From: Desulfamplus sp964425195 | Lineage (GTDB): Bacteria; Desulfobacterota; Desulfobacteria; Desulfobacterales; Desulfobacteraceae | Assembly: GCA_964425195.1 (NCBI GenBank) | Contig: CAYRLG010000015.1 | Coordinates: 1 to 64,000 of the forward strand | Length of the DNA stretch: 64,000 bases | Reading direction: 5' to 3' | In this document: in pieces, positions 25,178-34,349 of the stretch | How the letters are laid out: every line of letters begins with the position of its first letter | Numbering within the stretch: position 1 is the first letter of the stretch | Position numbers and translations under genes: made by a program | The notes under the pieces: generated by a model | What the model was told of the DNA's origin: nothing | Databases searched by the model: none | The model's input: the letters and a program-made list of their open reading frames with translations, nothing else

Positions 25178-27538
25178 TCAGAAATTGGTAAAGTCATCAT
25201 CGTCATCAAAAGGAATAACCTGATCAGCTCTTACCTCTCCTTTTTTAGGATGTGCACCAAGCTGTTTAGTTTTTCCTGACTGACCAAGAGCCTTTACAGA
25301 TTTAGCTCGGGGTTTAGTTTTATAAGATGATGTATTTCTTACTCTACGTGCTCCTAAAGCTGCGGCACTTCCTTCAACAAGTCCAACTAACTCATTTACA
25401 AAATCATTCATTGTTTCAGCTTGAGCATTCATCTCCTCTGATGCACTTGCGGACTCTTCTGCATTTGCAGCATTTTGCTGAATAACTTTATCCATTTCAG
25501 AAACTGCAATATTTACCTGCTCAATTCCTGTTGATTGTTCTCTTGACGCAGCAGCAATTTCACCTACAAGTTCACCAACTTTAGCAGAACTTGTGGCAAC
25601 TTGAGTAAATGCCTCGTTAGTTTTAGTAACAAGAGTAGAACCATCCCTAACTTTAGTTACAGTACCTTCTATAAGATTTGCTGTATTTTTAGCAGCCTCA
25701 GCAGAACGCATTGCAAGATTTCTCACCTCTTCAGCAACAACTGCAAATCCAGCACCAGCCTCTCCTGCTCTGGCAGCTTCAACAGCAGCATTAAGGGCGA
25801 GAAGATTTGTCTGAAATGCAATCTCATCAATGGTCTTGATAATTTTTGAAGTTTCATCACTTGCCTTGGAGATATCGTCCATTGAGATGATTAGCTGATT
25901 CATAGAGTCATTAGCCTTTGCAACAACTGTATTTGCCTCTTTCATAAGCAGATCTGCTTGAGCAGCATTTTCAGAGTTCTGTTTAGTCATGGAGGACATC
26001 TCTTCTAATGAAGATGAGGTCTCCTCAATTGATGCAGCCTGCTGTGATGAGCCTTCTGCCAATGATTGACTTGCAGATGAGACTTGACCAGAGGCAGATG
26101 CCACCTGCTGACTTCCAAGAGTTAACCCTTCAATAACTCGCCTTATTGGGCGGGTGATACTCACTGTGATGTAAAACGCAAGAAAAATACCGATAACTAA
26201 GGCAAGTACAAGACCAATTATCATAATTGTTGATGAGTGGTTAAGAGAATCCATAGCACCATTGGCAATATTTGTGGTCTGCTCCATTCCTGCATCAGCG
26301 AGAGCTTCACAGGCTTTGATAAGTTCATTACCAAACACTGTTCGTTTAGATCCAATATCTTGAAGTTTTGTCCAGTCAGAAAGAAATTTCATCATCTCTT
26401 GCTGATAAGATTTTCCAGACTCTTCAACAGCGTTGAGCTGCTCGAGATTTACCTGTTGTCTTGTGATATCGCGGATATCTTTTAATTTCTGATAAATCTT
26501 ACCAAAATTTTTATCTGCTTCAATTATTATTTGAGGATCACGTTTTACTTGAGACATATTTACTTTAATACGAATGTCATTGCCAAGATCAACAACATCG
26601 TTAGTTAATGTTATTTTCAAATGACGCTCTATCATATCTTTGGTCAATTTCTGTTGCTGCCCCTTAAGAAACTCATCACAATTAGTTACATAAAGGGTAG
26701 CATTTTTATCCATTTCAGCTTTTGACTGAGCAATGGCTGTCTCTGAGGCAGATACACCTTTTTTGAACTCGGTAAGAAAAGATTTCATTGCGTCTTGATA
26801 GCCTACCACTGCATTTACGAGATTATCCATTCTACGATGATCGTCTTCACTTTTTACACTCTTTCTCAAGTCAGATATTATAGGAACAACAGTATTGAGC
26901 TTTTCAATGGCTTTTTGCATAAGTTGCATGTCATCTTGAGCTTGAGCCTTAAAATTAGATACTCTCACTTCAGAACCTATATCCACAAGTTTAGCAACAA
27001 AAGCTATTTTCTGTTGCCTATCTGAGAGATCATTTTTAAAAGCACTATTTTGAGTTGCAAGAAATTCAGAGCTATTTTTAATATAATTTGCAGCATTGCT
27101 CTCTAATGTTATCCTGCCTAATTTGAGCGCATCTATCAACTCTTTGGTTGAATCCATAGCCTCTTTGTATTGATCTCGAGCTGTTTTGATTACAGCAAGT
27201 TGGTCATCTAATTTTTCTAAATGAATCGCATTTTTTACAAGCTCATCACCTTTTGAGATGACAGAATCTAATATTTTCACCTCTGACAAAGCGTCTTTAT
27301 AAAAATGCTCCTCTTCAGTAAAACCATATCCTCTCATGGCATACATAAGTCTGGTGGCAGCACCACTTATTTCAGTTGCAACTGCAACTTCTGGGACATA
27401 CTCAGTAGCAAGTTTGGTTGATTCAATAGCAACACCTTTCATGTTGACAACAGCCATTCCACCAAGCAGCATAGCAATAACGATTAAACTTCCAAAACCC
27501 AACCCGATTTTAGTGCCAAGTTTCATGTTGCTGAACAT
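25178..27538 (-). CDS. Methyl-accepting chemotaxis protein with long (HBM-like) sensor domain
   Basis: A 786-residue transmembrane chemoreceptor. TM1 is at ~11-31 (IGLGFGSLIVIAMLLGGMAVV) and TM2 at ~434-456, enclosing a ~400-residue all-helical periplasmic region with two similar halves (each with a YIKNSSEFL / YVTNCDEFL element). This matches a helical bimodular (HBM) sensor rather than the shorter four-helix bundle. A HAMP domain follows (ITRPIRRVIEGL). The signalling hairpin tip is DEIAFQTNLLALNAAVEAARAGEAGAGFAVVAEEVR at about 569-605. The C-terminus is acidic (DDDDDFTNF) without a CheR-tethering pentapeptide. Characterised HBM receptors bind TCA-cycle acids or acetate. That ligand class would suit the neighbouring genes but is inference only. 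Confidence 0.92.
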   Translation of the reverse strand: MFSNMKLGTKIGLGFGSLIVIAMLLGGMAVVNMKGVAIESTKLATEYVPEVAVATEISGAATRLMYAMRGYGFTEEEHFYKDALSEVKILDSVISKGDELVKNAIHLEKLDDQLAVIKTARDQYKEAMDSTKELIDALKLGRITLESNAANYIKNSSEFLATQNSAFKNDLSDRQQKIAFVAKLVDIGSEVRVSNFKAQAQDDMQLMQKAIEKLNTVVPIISDLRKSVKSEDDHRRMDNLVNAVVGYQDAMKSFLTEFKKGVSASETAIAQSKAEMDKNATLYVTNCDEFLKGQQQKLTKDMIERHLKITLTNDVVDLGNDIRIKVNMSQVKRDPQIIIEADKNFGKIYQKLKDIRDITRQQVNLEQLNAVEESGKSYQQEMMKFLSDWTKLQDIGSKRTVFGNELIKACEALADAGMEQTTNIANGAMDSLNHSSTIMIIGLVLALVIGIFLAFYITVSITRPIRRVIEGLTLGSQQVASASGQVSSASQSLAEGSSQQAASIEETSSSLEEMSSMTKQNSENAAQADLLMKEANTVVAKANDSMNQLIISMDDISKASDETSKIIKTIDEIAFQTNLLALNAAVEAARAGEAGAGFAVVAEEVRNLAMRSAEAAKNTANLIEGTVTKVRDGSTLVTKTNEAFTQVATSSAKVGELVGEIAAASREQSTGIEQVNIAVSEMDKVIQQNAANAEESASASEEMNAQAETMNDFVNELVGLVEGSAAALGARRVRNTSSYKTKPRAKSVKALGQSGKTKQLGAHPKKGEVRADQVIPFDDDDDFTNF

Positions 27539-27676
27539 AATTTTCCTCCTTTTGGATCAGTAGAGTTTGTTATTTTTGTAATAGTTTTATGATTTTCATT
27601 ATTCTAAATTACAGAAAGTTCTATGGTTAAAATTACCTTTACACTTTCAAAGTTTTTTTTCAACTAAAAATATGAC

Positions 27677-28912
27677 CTATATCTCTTTACTATCAAATTG
27701 GACATAGAGGATGATTATCCCGCCAGCAAAGGCAATAAGAGAGCTTACAAGGAATATGTGTTTTTGAAAATCATCGTAAAATATGCCGCTTAAAAAAAAA
27801 CCTGTCATCATTCCAGCCCCATAAGTCACAGCATTATTTACTGCTTGCCCAAAGGTAGTACCCTTTAAAGAGAGTCTATCAATAGCAAGAATACTTGCAA
27901 TATGGAATGATCCATAAGTTAGAGCATGAAAAAGTTGCGAAATAAGAATTATCAGGGCATTATTAGAAATAGAGCCAAAAAAATTAGGTGCTAAATTAAA
28001 ACTTTCAAAATTTAACGCAGTTGTAAATAGCATAAACCACCGTAAACAAGCAGCCATACAAGAGACAACAAGAACGGTTTTAATATTAAATCTTGAAAAT
28101 ATCTTTCCAGAGCCAACCATAACAACAACTTCAGCAATGGAGGCAACTGCCCATGCAAACCCAATAAAACCTGTGTTAAATCCAAGAGATTCTAAATATA
28201 TGGAGAAAAAACCATAATAAGCTCCATGACTTAACAACATAAGGAAGGCTGCAATGAGAAAAAGAGTAGTATGGTAAGAGAAAAATAGTCTAAAATCTGA
28301 CCAAGAGCTCATGTAACCAGATTTTTTAATAGATACTGGTGTGGTAGAAGAGGAATATAGTGAGTTCTGTTTGGTTACTATTTTTATGTCTGGCATTTTA
28401 AAAGAGAATATTGATTGAACCACCATACCGCCAAAAATGAGTGGGATTACAATAGTTGTTGGATAAACAGATAGCGTCTTTCCCATGATCAACGATACAA
28501 CAATAAAAGAGATAGTACCCCAAACTCTTGATTTTCCATATTTTTTCTTATCTTTACCAAGAATGTCCATAGCAAAGGCTTCAAGAAACGATATTATAGG
28601 GGCATAAAAAACAGAGTAAATAGCGAGAATACAGAGAATTGGTAAAAACTTATCTGTAAAAAAAAGGAGAGACCAGAACAGTGAAGACATAACAGTGCAG
28701 ATCAAAAATATTGGTTTACGGGCATCAAATCTGTCAGCAGCCATTGCCCATAACACCGGAAAGATCATTATTGATGCTGTCTGCACTGATGATAGAATTC
28801 CGATTTGAAATCCTGAAAAACCGAGATGGTGGCAAAAAAGATTGAAAAAGGGCAGTACAATACCTCTAACTGCAAAATAGACAAAGTATTGAGTGCCCAA
28901 TAATAGTTTCAT
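27677..28912 (-). CDS. MFS transporter (HcaT/LacY-like, MFS_1-like)
   Basis: A 411-residue inner-membrane protein with about 12 transmembrane helices. The N-terminus YFAVRGIVLPFFNLFCHHLGFSG and the loop AMAADRFDARKP place it with the MFS_1-like group (3-phenylpropionate permease/nucleoside-proton symporter relatives). A polar Ser/Thr-rich insertion (about 28315-28385) lies in the central cytoplasmic loop. Its ATG starts 3 bases after the korC stop codon (TAG AAT ATG), so it is translationally coupled to korDABC. A carboxylate substrate linked to 2-oxoacid metabolism is a reasonable guess, but the substrate is unknown. Confidence 0.82.
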   Translation of the reverse strand: MKLLLGTQYFVYFAVRGIVLPFFNLFCHHLGFSGFQIGILSSVQTASIMIFPVLWAMAADRFDARKPIFLICTVMSSLFWSLLFFTDKFLPILCILAIYSVFYAPIISFLEAFAMDILGKDKKKYGKSRVWGTISFIVVSLIMGKTLSVYPTTIVIPLIFGGMVVQSIFSFKMPDIKIVTKQNSLYSSSTTPVSIKKSGYMSSWSDFRLFFSYHTTLFLIAAFLMLLSHGAYYGFFSIYLESLGFNTGFIGFAWAVASIAEVVVMVGSGKIFSRFNIKTVLVVSCMAACLRWFMLFTTALNFESFNLAPNFFGSISNNALIILISQLFHALTYGSFHIASILAIDRLSLKGTTFGQAVNNAVTYGAGMMTGFFLSGIFYDDFQKHIFLVSSLIAFAGGIIILYVQFDSKEI

Positions 28913-28915
28913 ATT

Positions 28916-29461
28916 CTACTCATTATAGTGAGCACCAAGTTCCATCCCAAGTTCAAAAGCATTTTGATTCATCTCAATAAAATCTTTTGGCACCGTTGAT
29001 TTGATAACATCCATGATTGATGTTGGTCTAACAAACTCGGTAATACCAAGAAGCGCTCCAAGCATACATATATTAAATACAATGGGTCTTTTTATCTTTG
29101 CCATAACATTGTCATACATTGGAACCTCAATCTGTCTTGCATCAACCTTTTTGGTGGTTACTACAAATCTTGAGTCAGTTAATACAAGTCCTCCGGGTCT
29201 GATGATTGAAGAGTAGCTGATGTAAGCCTCTTGAGTTAAACAGACAAGGATATTCGCCTGATTAACTTCAGGATAGTATATTGGTTGATCTGATATTATA
29301 ACATCGCTTTTAGTAGCACCGCCCCTTGCCGCAGCACCATAGCTTTGAGTTTGGGTGGCATTCATCCCTTCATAGATTACAGCTGCTTCAGCAAGAATTA
29401 TAGCAGCAGTGATAACACCCTGTCCTCCTGAACCTGAAAAAACAAATCTTGTTCTCTTCAT
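28916..29461 (-). CDS. korC: 2-oxoacid:ferredoxin oxidoreductase gamma subunit
   Basis: The gamma subunit (181 residues) of a four-subunit 2-oxoacid:ferredoxin oxidoreductase. The N-terminus RFVFSGSGGQGVITAAIILAEAA and TQTQSYGAAARGGATKSDVIIS are typical of the POR/KOR gamma domain. It lies 16 bp downstream of korB. The subunit order delta-alpha-beta-gamma is that of 2-oxoglutarate (Kor) enzymes. Confidence 0.92.
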   Translation of the reverse strand: MKRTRFVFSGSGGQGVITAAIILAEAAVIYEGMNATQTQSYGAAARGGATKSDVIISDQPIYYPEVNQANILVCLTQEAYISYSSIIRPGGLVLTDSRFVVTTKKVDARQIEVPMYDNVMAKIKRPIVFNICMLGALLGITEFVRPTSIMDVIKSTVPKDFIEMNQNAFELGMELGAHYNE

Positions 29462-29477
29462 TTTTTATTATCCCTCT

Positions 29478-30344
29478 TCATGCCATATCACAATTCTGAT
29501 TGGCTTGATTACCTAAATTCTTGAGAGGTTCTTTTTCTCCACTCCTATTATTCATGGCTTTTTGTACAATCTTATCATACTCTTCACAATATTCTGGAGC
29601 ATCAATATCTACAAAAATACCTCTTGGAATGAGTGTAGGATCCTCTTCTAACGCTTTTGAGCCAAGTTTTGCTGTTGTTTTTTTCTGAAACTCCAACATC
29701 TGAACAGCATCACCCTCTTTATTTTTTCTGCCATAATGGGTAGGACATTGTGATAGAATCTCAACTACTGCAAATCCCTTGTGAGTAATAGCTTTTTTAA
29801 GAATATCAATACATTCTAATACATGATAGGTGGTGCTTCTTGCTACAAATGAGGCGCCAGCAGCAATTGAAAGATTTACAATATCGAACTCATTATCAAT
29901 TGTTTTGTAGGGTGCTGTTGTCGCCTTTTTACCTGGTCCTGAAAGTGGAGAGTATTGTCCACCTGTCATACCATAAATACGGTTATTCATAACAATTGCT
30001 GTAATATCTATATTTCTTCTTGCAGCATGGATAAAGTGGTTACCACCAATTGCTAAGGCATCTCCATCTCCCATAGGAACTAAAAGTTGCAGTTCTGGCT
30101 TACTTAACTTAACACCAGTTGCAAATGCCAATGCACGTCCATGAAGTGTGTGCAGAGAGTGAAAATCAACATAACCTGAAATACGTGCAGAACATCCAAT
30201 ACCAGATGTCATTACAATGCTGTTTTTATCAATTCCTAACTCATCTACAGCTCTTAAAAGCGAATTAAGGATAGTGCCATGTCCACACCCAGGACACCAC
30301 ATCTGAGGAAAATATCGCTGCCTTATATAATCTTTTATTGCCAT
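29478..30344 (-). CDS. korB: 2-oxoglutarate:ferredoxin oxidoreductase beta subunit
   Basis: The thiamine-diphosphate and Fe-S binding subunit, 288 residues. Cys residues in MWCPGCGHGTILN ligate the proximal [4Fe-4S] cluster. TPP/Mg binding is by GDGDALAIGGNHFIHAARRN followed by NNRIYGMTGGQYSP. SQCPTHYGRKN is typical of KorB. The start follows GAGGAG, and the gene begins 2 bp after korA stops. It catalyses oxidative decarboxylation of 2-oxoglutarate to succinyl-CoA with ferredoxin reduction, or the reverse carboxylation. Confidence 0.94.
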   Translation of the reverse strand: MAIKDYIRQRYFPQMWCPGCGHGTILNSLLRAVDELGIDKNSIVMTSGIGCSARISGYVDFHSLHTLHGRALAFATGVKLSKPELQLLVPMGDGDALAIGGNHFIHAARRNIDITAIVMNNRIYGMTGGQYSPLSGPGKKATTAPYKTIDNEFDIVNLSIAAGASFVARSTTYHVLECIDILKKAITHKGFAVVEILSQCPTHYGRKNKEGDAVQMLEFQKKTTAKLGSKALEEDPTLIPRGIFVDIDAPEYCEEYDKIVQKAMNNRSGEKEPLKNLGNQANQNCDMA

Positions 30345-30346
30345 TT

Positions 30347-31534
30347 TTATACTCCTCTACCCTGAATCATTCGCAGGAGCGTTTTAATATTAGTTGGTGT
30401 AATCAATTTATTGTCAATACGATTTGCAAGGAAAACTTTAGCTGGATTGTCAACACACGCTTTGACCTCTTTCATAACTTGTCCCATATTCATCTCAACA
30501 ACAATAACAGCCTTTGCGTTGGCACACTTTTCTCGTACCAACTCCTCCGGAAATGGCCAGATCGATTGAAGTTCCAGCACCCCAACCTTTTGACCACGTT
30601 CACGCCTGTTTTTAGCAAGATGAATAGCAGATCGAGCAGAAGAGCCATAAGAGATCAATATATATTCTGCACCTTCTAAATAGTGTTCTTTATATCTTGT
30701 AATTGCATGGACATTATTTTCAATTTTATCAATAAGGTGATGTAAAAGCTCACGAACAACTTTTGGATTATTAGAGGGAAACCCCCACATATCATGGAAA
30801 AGTCCAGTTACATTATATCGATGCGCACCTCCAAAATCTGACATAGGAAGACGTCCATCTTCTCTTGGCAAATATGGATGATAATCAACACCTTTTTTCA
30901 CTGAAGTTCTTAAGCGATCAACAATAGGAAGTTCACCTTTTTCAGGAACCACGAGCTTCTCTCTCATGTGCCCAATAACTTCATCAAACAGAAGTATTAC
31001 AGGTGTACGGTAAGTCTCTGCAAGATTGAAAGCATCTACAGTTACCGAAAAGACATCTTGGTGGTTAGAGGCAGTTAGTGCGATAATTGAGTGATCTCCA
31101 TGAGTTCCCCAACGTGCCTGATAGATATCGCCTTGGCTTACATGTGTAGGATTACCTGTAGATGGTCCTCCTCTTTGCACATTTGCAATAACACAGGGAA
31201 TTTCTGCCATACAAGCATATCCAAGTGCCTCCTGTTTTAAAGAAAAACCAGGTCCACTTGTAGCGGTCATAACCTTGTGACCTGTTAATGAAGCTCCTAT
31301 AATTGCACACATAGATGCAATTTCGTCCTCCATCTGTATAAATTTTCCACCTTGTTCGGGTAATCGTTTAGATAGAAGCTCTGCAATTTCAGTAGAAGGG
31401 GTAATAGGATATCCCGCAAAAAAATTTATGCCTGCATAGAGAGCACCTTCAACACATGCCTCATTTCCCTGAACAAATTTGATATTACTATTGATTTTAA
31501 TATCAGTATTATCACTCTTAATATTGTCGGTCAT
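30347..31534 (-). CDS. korA: 2-oxoglutarate:ferredoxin oxidoreductase alpha subunit
   Basis: The alpha subunit (about 395 residues) contains the core pyrimidine-binding part of the TPP site. Motifs are GNEACVEGALYAGINFFAGYPITPSTEI, the conserved Glu in QMEDEIASMCAIIGAS, TATSGPGFSL and GGPSTGNPTHVSQGD. The ATG at 31534 is preferred: AGGA lies 9 bases upstream. A TTG at 31540, overlapping the korD stop, would add two residues. The N-terminal ~15 residues are Asn/Asp/Ser-rich. The GPSTG motif and lack of an N-terminal gamma domain favour a Kor rather than pyruvate enzyme. Confidence 0.94.
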   Translation of the reverse strand: MTDNIKSDNTDIKINSNIKFVQGNEACVEGALYAGINFFAGYPITPSTEIAELLSKRLPEQGGKFIQMEDEIASMCAIIGASLTGHKVMTATSGPGFSLKQEALGYACMAEIPCVIANVQRGGPSTGNPTHVSQGDIYQARWGTHGDHSIIALTASNHQDVFSVTVDAFNLAETYRTPVILLFDEVIGHMREKLVVPEKGELPIVDRLRTSVKKGVDYHPYLPREDGRLPMSDFGGAHRYNVTGLFHDMWGFPSNNPKVVRELLHHLIDKIENNVHAITRYKEHYLEGAEYILISYGSSARSAIHLAKNRRERGQKVGVLELQSIWPFPEELVREKCANAKAVIVVEMNMGQVMKEVKACVDNPAKVFLANRIDNKLITPTNIKTLLRMIQGRGV

Positions 31535-31536
31535 TT

Positions 31537-31803
31537 TCAATCATCCTGTTCACTTGTGTTGATTATATCTTCACTCGTGCTGATTGCATTTTTGTCTGAT
31601 TGCTCTATTATCAACTCAATTGCAAGATCAGGGCATCTAAGCTCACAAAGTTTGCAACAGATGCAATCCTCTGGTCTTGCTGCAACAACTTTTTCTTGGG
31701 AATCAAGCTCAAGGACTTTTTTAGGGCAAAAGTGGACACATATTCCGCACCCTTTGCACCAGTCTCGGTTGATTAGATGTTCCTTCAGTTTAAGCCTTGC
31801 CAT
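31537..31803 (-). CDS. korD: 2-oxoglutarate:ferredoxin oxidoreductase delta subunit (2[4Fe-4S] ferredoxin)
   Basis: An 88-residue ferredoxin-like subunit with two [4Fe-4S] motifs: CKGCGICVHFCP and CICCKLCELRCP. It passes electrons from the TPP/Fe-S core to ferredoxin. It is the first gene of korDABC; its stop region overlaps the korA translation start region. The start follows AAGAGGAG. The C-terminal tail is acidic and Ser/Asn-rich. Confidence 0.93.
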   Translation of the reverse strand: MARLKLKEHLINRDWCKGCGICVHFCPKKVLELDSQEKVVAARPEDCICCKLCELRCPDLAIELIIEQSDKNAISTSEDIINTSEQDD

Positions 31804-31818
31804 AAACTCCTCTTAATT

Positions 31819-31852
31819 ATTTCAGATGGTCAATATTTAAGTTATCTGAAAT
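31819..31852. promoter_or_regulatory. Inverted repeat just upstream of korD
   Basis: ATTTCAGAT (31819-31827) / ATCTGAAAT (31844-31852), a perfect 9-bp repeat with a 16-base spacer, starting 16 bp upstream of the korD start codon. It could be an operator or a leader hairpin; sequence alone does not distinguish. Confidence 0.35.
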
Positions 31853-31986
31853 TGTTCTGTTTATCTTAAGACCCCACATCATAGAGGGGAGACACTGAAT
31901 GTAATTCATTAAATATGACTACATCCGACTATTATGCTGTGATGAATAGTTGATTTTGAAACTCAAGTCAAGTAATAGATGAATCT

Positions 31987-32024
31987 AAGAGAGTTATGAA
32001 ACAAATTGGCTTGATAACTCTCTT
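31987..32024. promoter_or_regulatory. Inverted repeat in the korD-GT2 divergent region
   Basis: Perfect 11-bp inverted repeat AAGAGAGTTAT (31987-31997) / ATAACTCTCTT (32014-32024), 16-base loop, 61 bp before the glycosyltransferase start. There is no upstream gene for it to terminate, so it is probably a leader or operator element. The rest of 31804-32084 shows no gene. Confidence 0.35.
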
Positions 32025-32084
32025 CATTATTTCACGATCATTTCAATCTATTATTTTTTTAAAAAAGAACAAATGGAAGGTTAG

Positions 32085-33071
32085 ATGTCAGATACAGTAA
32101 GTGTAATTATTCCTACATTCAATAGAGCATGGTGCGTTCTTGACGCAATAAAATCAGTTTTTGAACAAAATTACTACCTATCTTCACAGCGTAATAGCCA
32201 AAATCTTCATAAACAGTCAGATACTAATGAATTTAATTCATCTATAAATAGCCGTAAATCTTTAGTTGAGATAATTGTAGTGGATGATGGGTCAACTGAT
32301 AACACCTATGAACTTCTTAAGCCATTTACAAATATAAAACCTGTAGAGCCATATAAGAGAGCTATAACTCTCTTGCGACAGGAAAATAGAGGAGTAAGTG
32401 CTGCCAGAAATCTTGGCATAAGACACAGCAGTGGCGATTTTATAGCATTTTTAGATTCAGACGATCTTTGGATGCCAGATAAACTATCGTGCCAAGTCGA
32501 TTTTTTTTGTAAAAATCCAGATGCTATGATTTGTCAAACCGAAGAGATTTGGCTACGTAACGGTAAAAGGGTAAATCCAAAACATAAACATAAAAAGTTA
32601 TCTGGTATGATATTTGAACCATCACTGAACCTATGCCTTGTCAGCCCATCAGCAGTTATGATGAGGCGAGAATTTTTTGATATTAAAGGTTTTTTTGACG
32701 AAACTCTTAAAGCATGTGAAGATTACGATCTCTGGCTTCGTACAGCTTTGGATATGCCAATATGGCTTGTTGATAAACCTTGTATTATTAAAAAAGGTGG
32801 GCATTATGATCAACTATCATCAAATCACTCTTTGGACAAATACAGGATACGTTCAATACTGAATCTGCTTACCAACTCAACTCAAAATAGAACTCTTACT
32901 GCAACCCAAAGAGAGGCTGCTATAAGAGTTTTACGTTATAAATGCGATATTTACAGTAAAGGCTGTATTAAGAGAGGAAAAATAGAAGAGGCTTGCTATT
33001 ATAAAAATTTAGTTACCTTTGATTTTGATTCTGTAAAAAATATTGACAATATTAGAGATGAACCAATATAA
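32085..33071 (+). CDS. Family 2 glycosyltransferase
   Basis: A 328-residue cytoplasmic GT-A fold enzyme that would add a sugar from a nucleotide donor to a surface glycan. VSVIIPTFNRAWCVLDAIKSV opens the nucleotide-binding domain. EIIVVDDGSTDNT, RQENRGVSAARNLGI and FLDSDDLW (DxD metal site) follow, then ACEDYDLWLR near the acceptor region. A ~30-residue Ser/Asn/Gln-rich insertion (about 32175-32260) splits the first beta-strand/helix pair from the VVDDGS strand, far longer than the usual loop. The start ATG follows GGAAGG. No other glycan genes are adjacent, so the product cannot be named. Confidence 0.88.
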   Translation: MSDTVSVIIPTFNRAWCVLDAIKSVFEQNYYLSSQRNSQNLHKQSDTNEFNSSINSRKSLVEIIVVDDGSTDNTYELLKPFTNIKPVEPYKRAITLLRQENRGVSAARNLGIRHSSGDFIAFLDSDDLWMPDKLSCQVDFFCKNPDAMICQTEEIWLRNGKRVNPKHKHKKLSGMIFEPSLNLCLVSPSAVMMRREFFDIKGFFDETLKACEDYDLWLRTALDMPIWLVDKPCIIKKGGHYDQLSSNHSLDKYRIRSILNLLTNSTQNRTLTATQREAAIRVLRYKCDIYSKGCIKRGKIEEACYYKNLVTFDFDSVKNIDNIRDEPI

Positions 33072-33190
33072 AGCTCATAAATATTTGGATATTTAAATTT
33101 GTAAAAAAATATGTCCAAATGGCAAAACCTCTTTTTATAGGTTAAACCACAATATTGAAGAAATTCTATTTGATAATAAGGAGTTTTACA

Positions 33191-33589
33191 ATGAAAGTTG
33201 TTTTTCCGTCAAACAGTGAACTTGGTCTTACTGGTTCTGTTTATAACCATTTTGGTTCTGCACCATTTTTTGTTATTGTAGATAGCGATACAGGAGATTA
33301 TGAAGTCATCACCAATCTTGACAAAGAGCACTCTCACGGCAACTGCCAACCTCTTAAAGCTATGGGTAACATAACTGCTGATGTGATTGTAGTTGGTGGT
33401 ATTGGAGATGGGGCATTAAAAAAACTTGTAAATGCGGGAATGGAAGTATTTCGTGCAGTTGAAGGTACGGTTCATACTAATCTTCAATTACTTAAAGAGA
33501 AACGACTTGATAAATTTACCCCAAAAATGACCTGTATATCTCACAGCCATAATGGGGGATGTAGCGGACATGGGCATCACCATCTTTAG
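33191..33589 (+). CDS. NifX/NifB-type iron-molybdenum cofactor-binding domain protein
   Basis: A 132-residue protein of the dinitrogenase Fe-Mo cofactor biosynthesis domain family (NifX, NifY, C-terminus of NifB, and MTH1175-like small proteins). The N-terminal beta-strand region is MKVVFPSN, with HFGSAPFFVIVDSDTG and VIVVGGIGDGALKKLVNAGMEVF as family landmarks. The C-terminal tail is rich in His, Cys and Gly (SHSHNGGCSGHGHHH) and should bind metal. Start ATG at 33191 follows AAGGAG; an earlier in-frame ATG at 33155 lacks a ribosome-binding site. No nif genes are nearby. Such stand-alone proteins are common in sulfate reducers and may serve metal-cofactor delivery. Confidence 0.85.
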   Translation: MKVVFPSNSELGLTGSVYNHFGSAPFFVIVDSDTGDYEVITNLDKEHSHGNCQPLKAMGNITADVIVVGGIGDGALKKLVNAGMEVFRAVEGTVHTNLQLLKEKRLDKFTPKMTCISHSHNGGCSGHGHHHL

Positions 33590-33608
33590 GGTTAAATATT
33601 GATGCGAC

Positions 33609-34310
33609 TTAACGCAGCCATGACACCACTGCTTTAAGCAGATCAATTAAATCCATATCATTTTTTTGAGAGCGGAAATCTCTATTTGACACAGAGTAGC
33701 AGGATAAATCAATTGCTCTATTCTGATATTCATCTTTTTTCCGCTCTTTTCTCTCCCGTTCACGTTTTTCCATCTTCCTATTTTCATTCTCTCTCTGTTC
33801 GTGTAGAAGCTCTCCCCCTGCTTTTTTCCACTCAAACAGGTGACGTAACTCACCAGCATTGAGCCAGATTCCGTGCTCTTTACATCTATCTACAATAACA
33901 CCGCTTTTTGTTCCAAAACTTATTCTGTTCATAAAATTGTAGCAGACTGGACATCTGATATATACAACCTTGCTCTCTTTTGGTCTCATTGCTAAATTTA
34001 TGTTATCCAATTTTTTCAGATTGATGTTATAAACATGCTTTACCGATACATCAAGAAGAGTTTCAAGCTCTCCGGGATCAAAAAAAAGACCAAAACACTC
34101 CTCACACCGTTCAATTAGAAATTTTCCATCTATTTTAAGATCAATAGTTTGAAGTTTAATATTACACTTAGGACATATCCGTTCAGATAGAGGCTCTTCT
34201 GTAGTAAAGTCGTGAACACCTCTAAGATCAGTATCATTCCTACTGCCGCAATATTCACACTCTATAGAATTAGAAGGAAGTGGAGCTGCACAGTTAATAC
34301 ATTTTGCCAT
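33609..34310 (-). CDS. Zinc-ribbon protein with zf-TFIIB domains
   Basis: A 233-residue protein with three zinc-binding modules. The first is a short ribbon at the N-terminus (CINCAAPLP...CEYCGS). Two zf-TFIIB-type modules follow: CPKCNIKLQ...CEECFGLFFDPGELETLL and CPVCYNFMN...CKEHGIWLNAGELRHLF, each with the typical GxW/F-xxxGEL ending. The C-terminal part is a highly charged helix (Glu/Arg/Lys). It begins 39 bp after the SPFH/GYF_2 gene on the same strand, and the pairing suggests joint function. The molecular role of this family is not known. Confidence 0.82.
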   Translation of the reverse strand: MAKCINCAAPLPSNSIECEYCGSRNDTDLRGVHDFTTEEPLSERICPKCNIKLQTIDLKIDGKFLIERCEECFGLFFDPGELETLLDVSVKHVYNINLKKLDNINLAMRPKESKVVYIRCPVCYNFMNRISFGTKSGVIVDRCKEHGIWLNAGELRHLFEWKKAGGELLHEQRENENRKMEKRERERKERKKDEYQNRAIDLSCYSVSNRDFRSQKNDMDLIDLLKAVVSWLR

Positions 34311-34349
34311 ATTAGAAAATTTCCTGAATTCAGTTAAATATTGGCTTTT

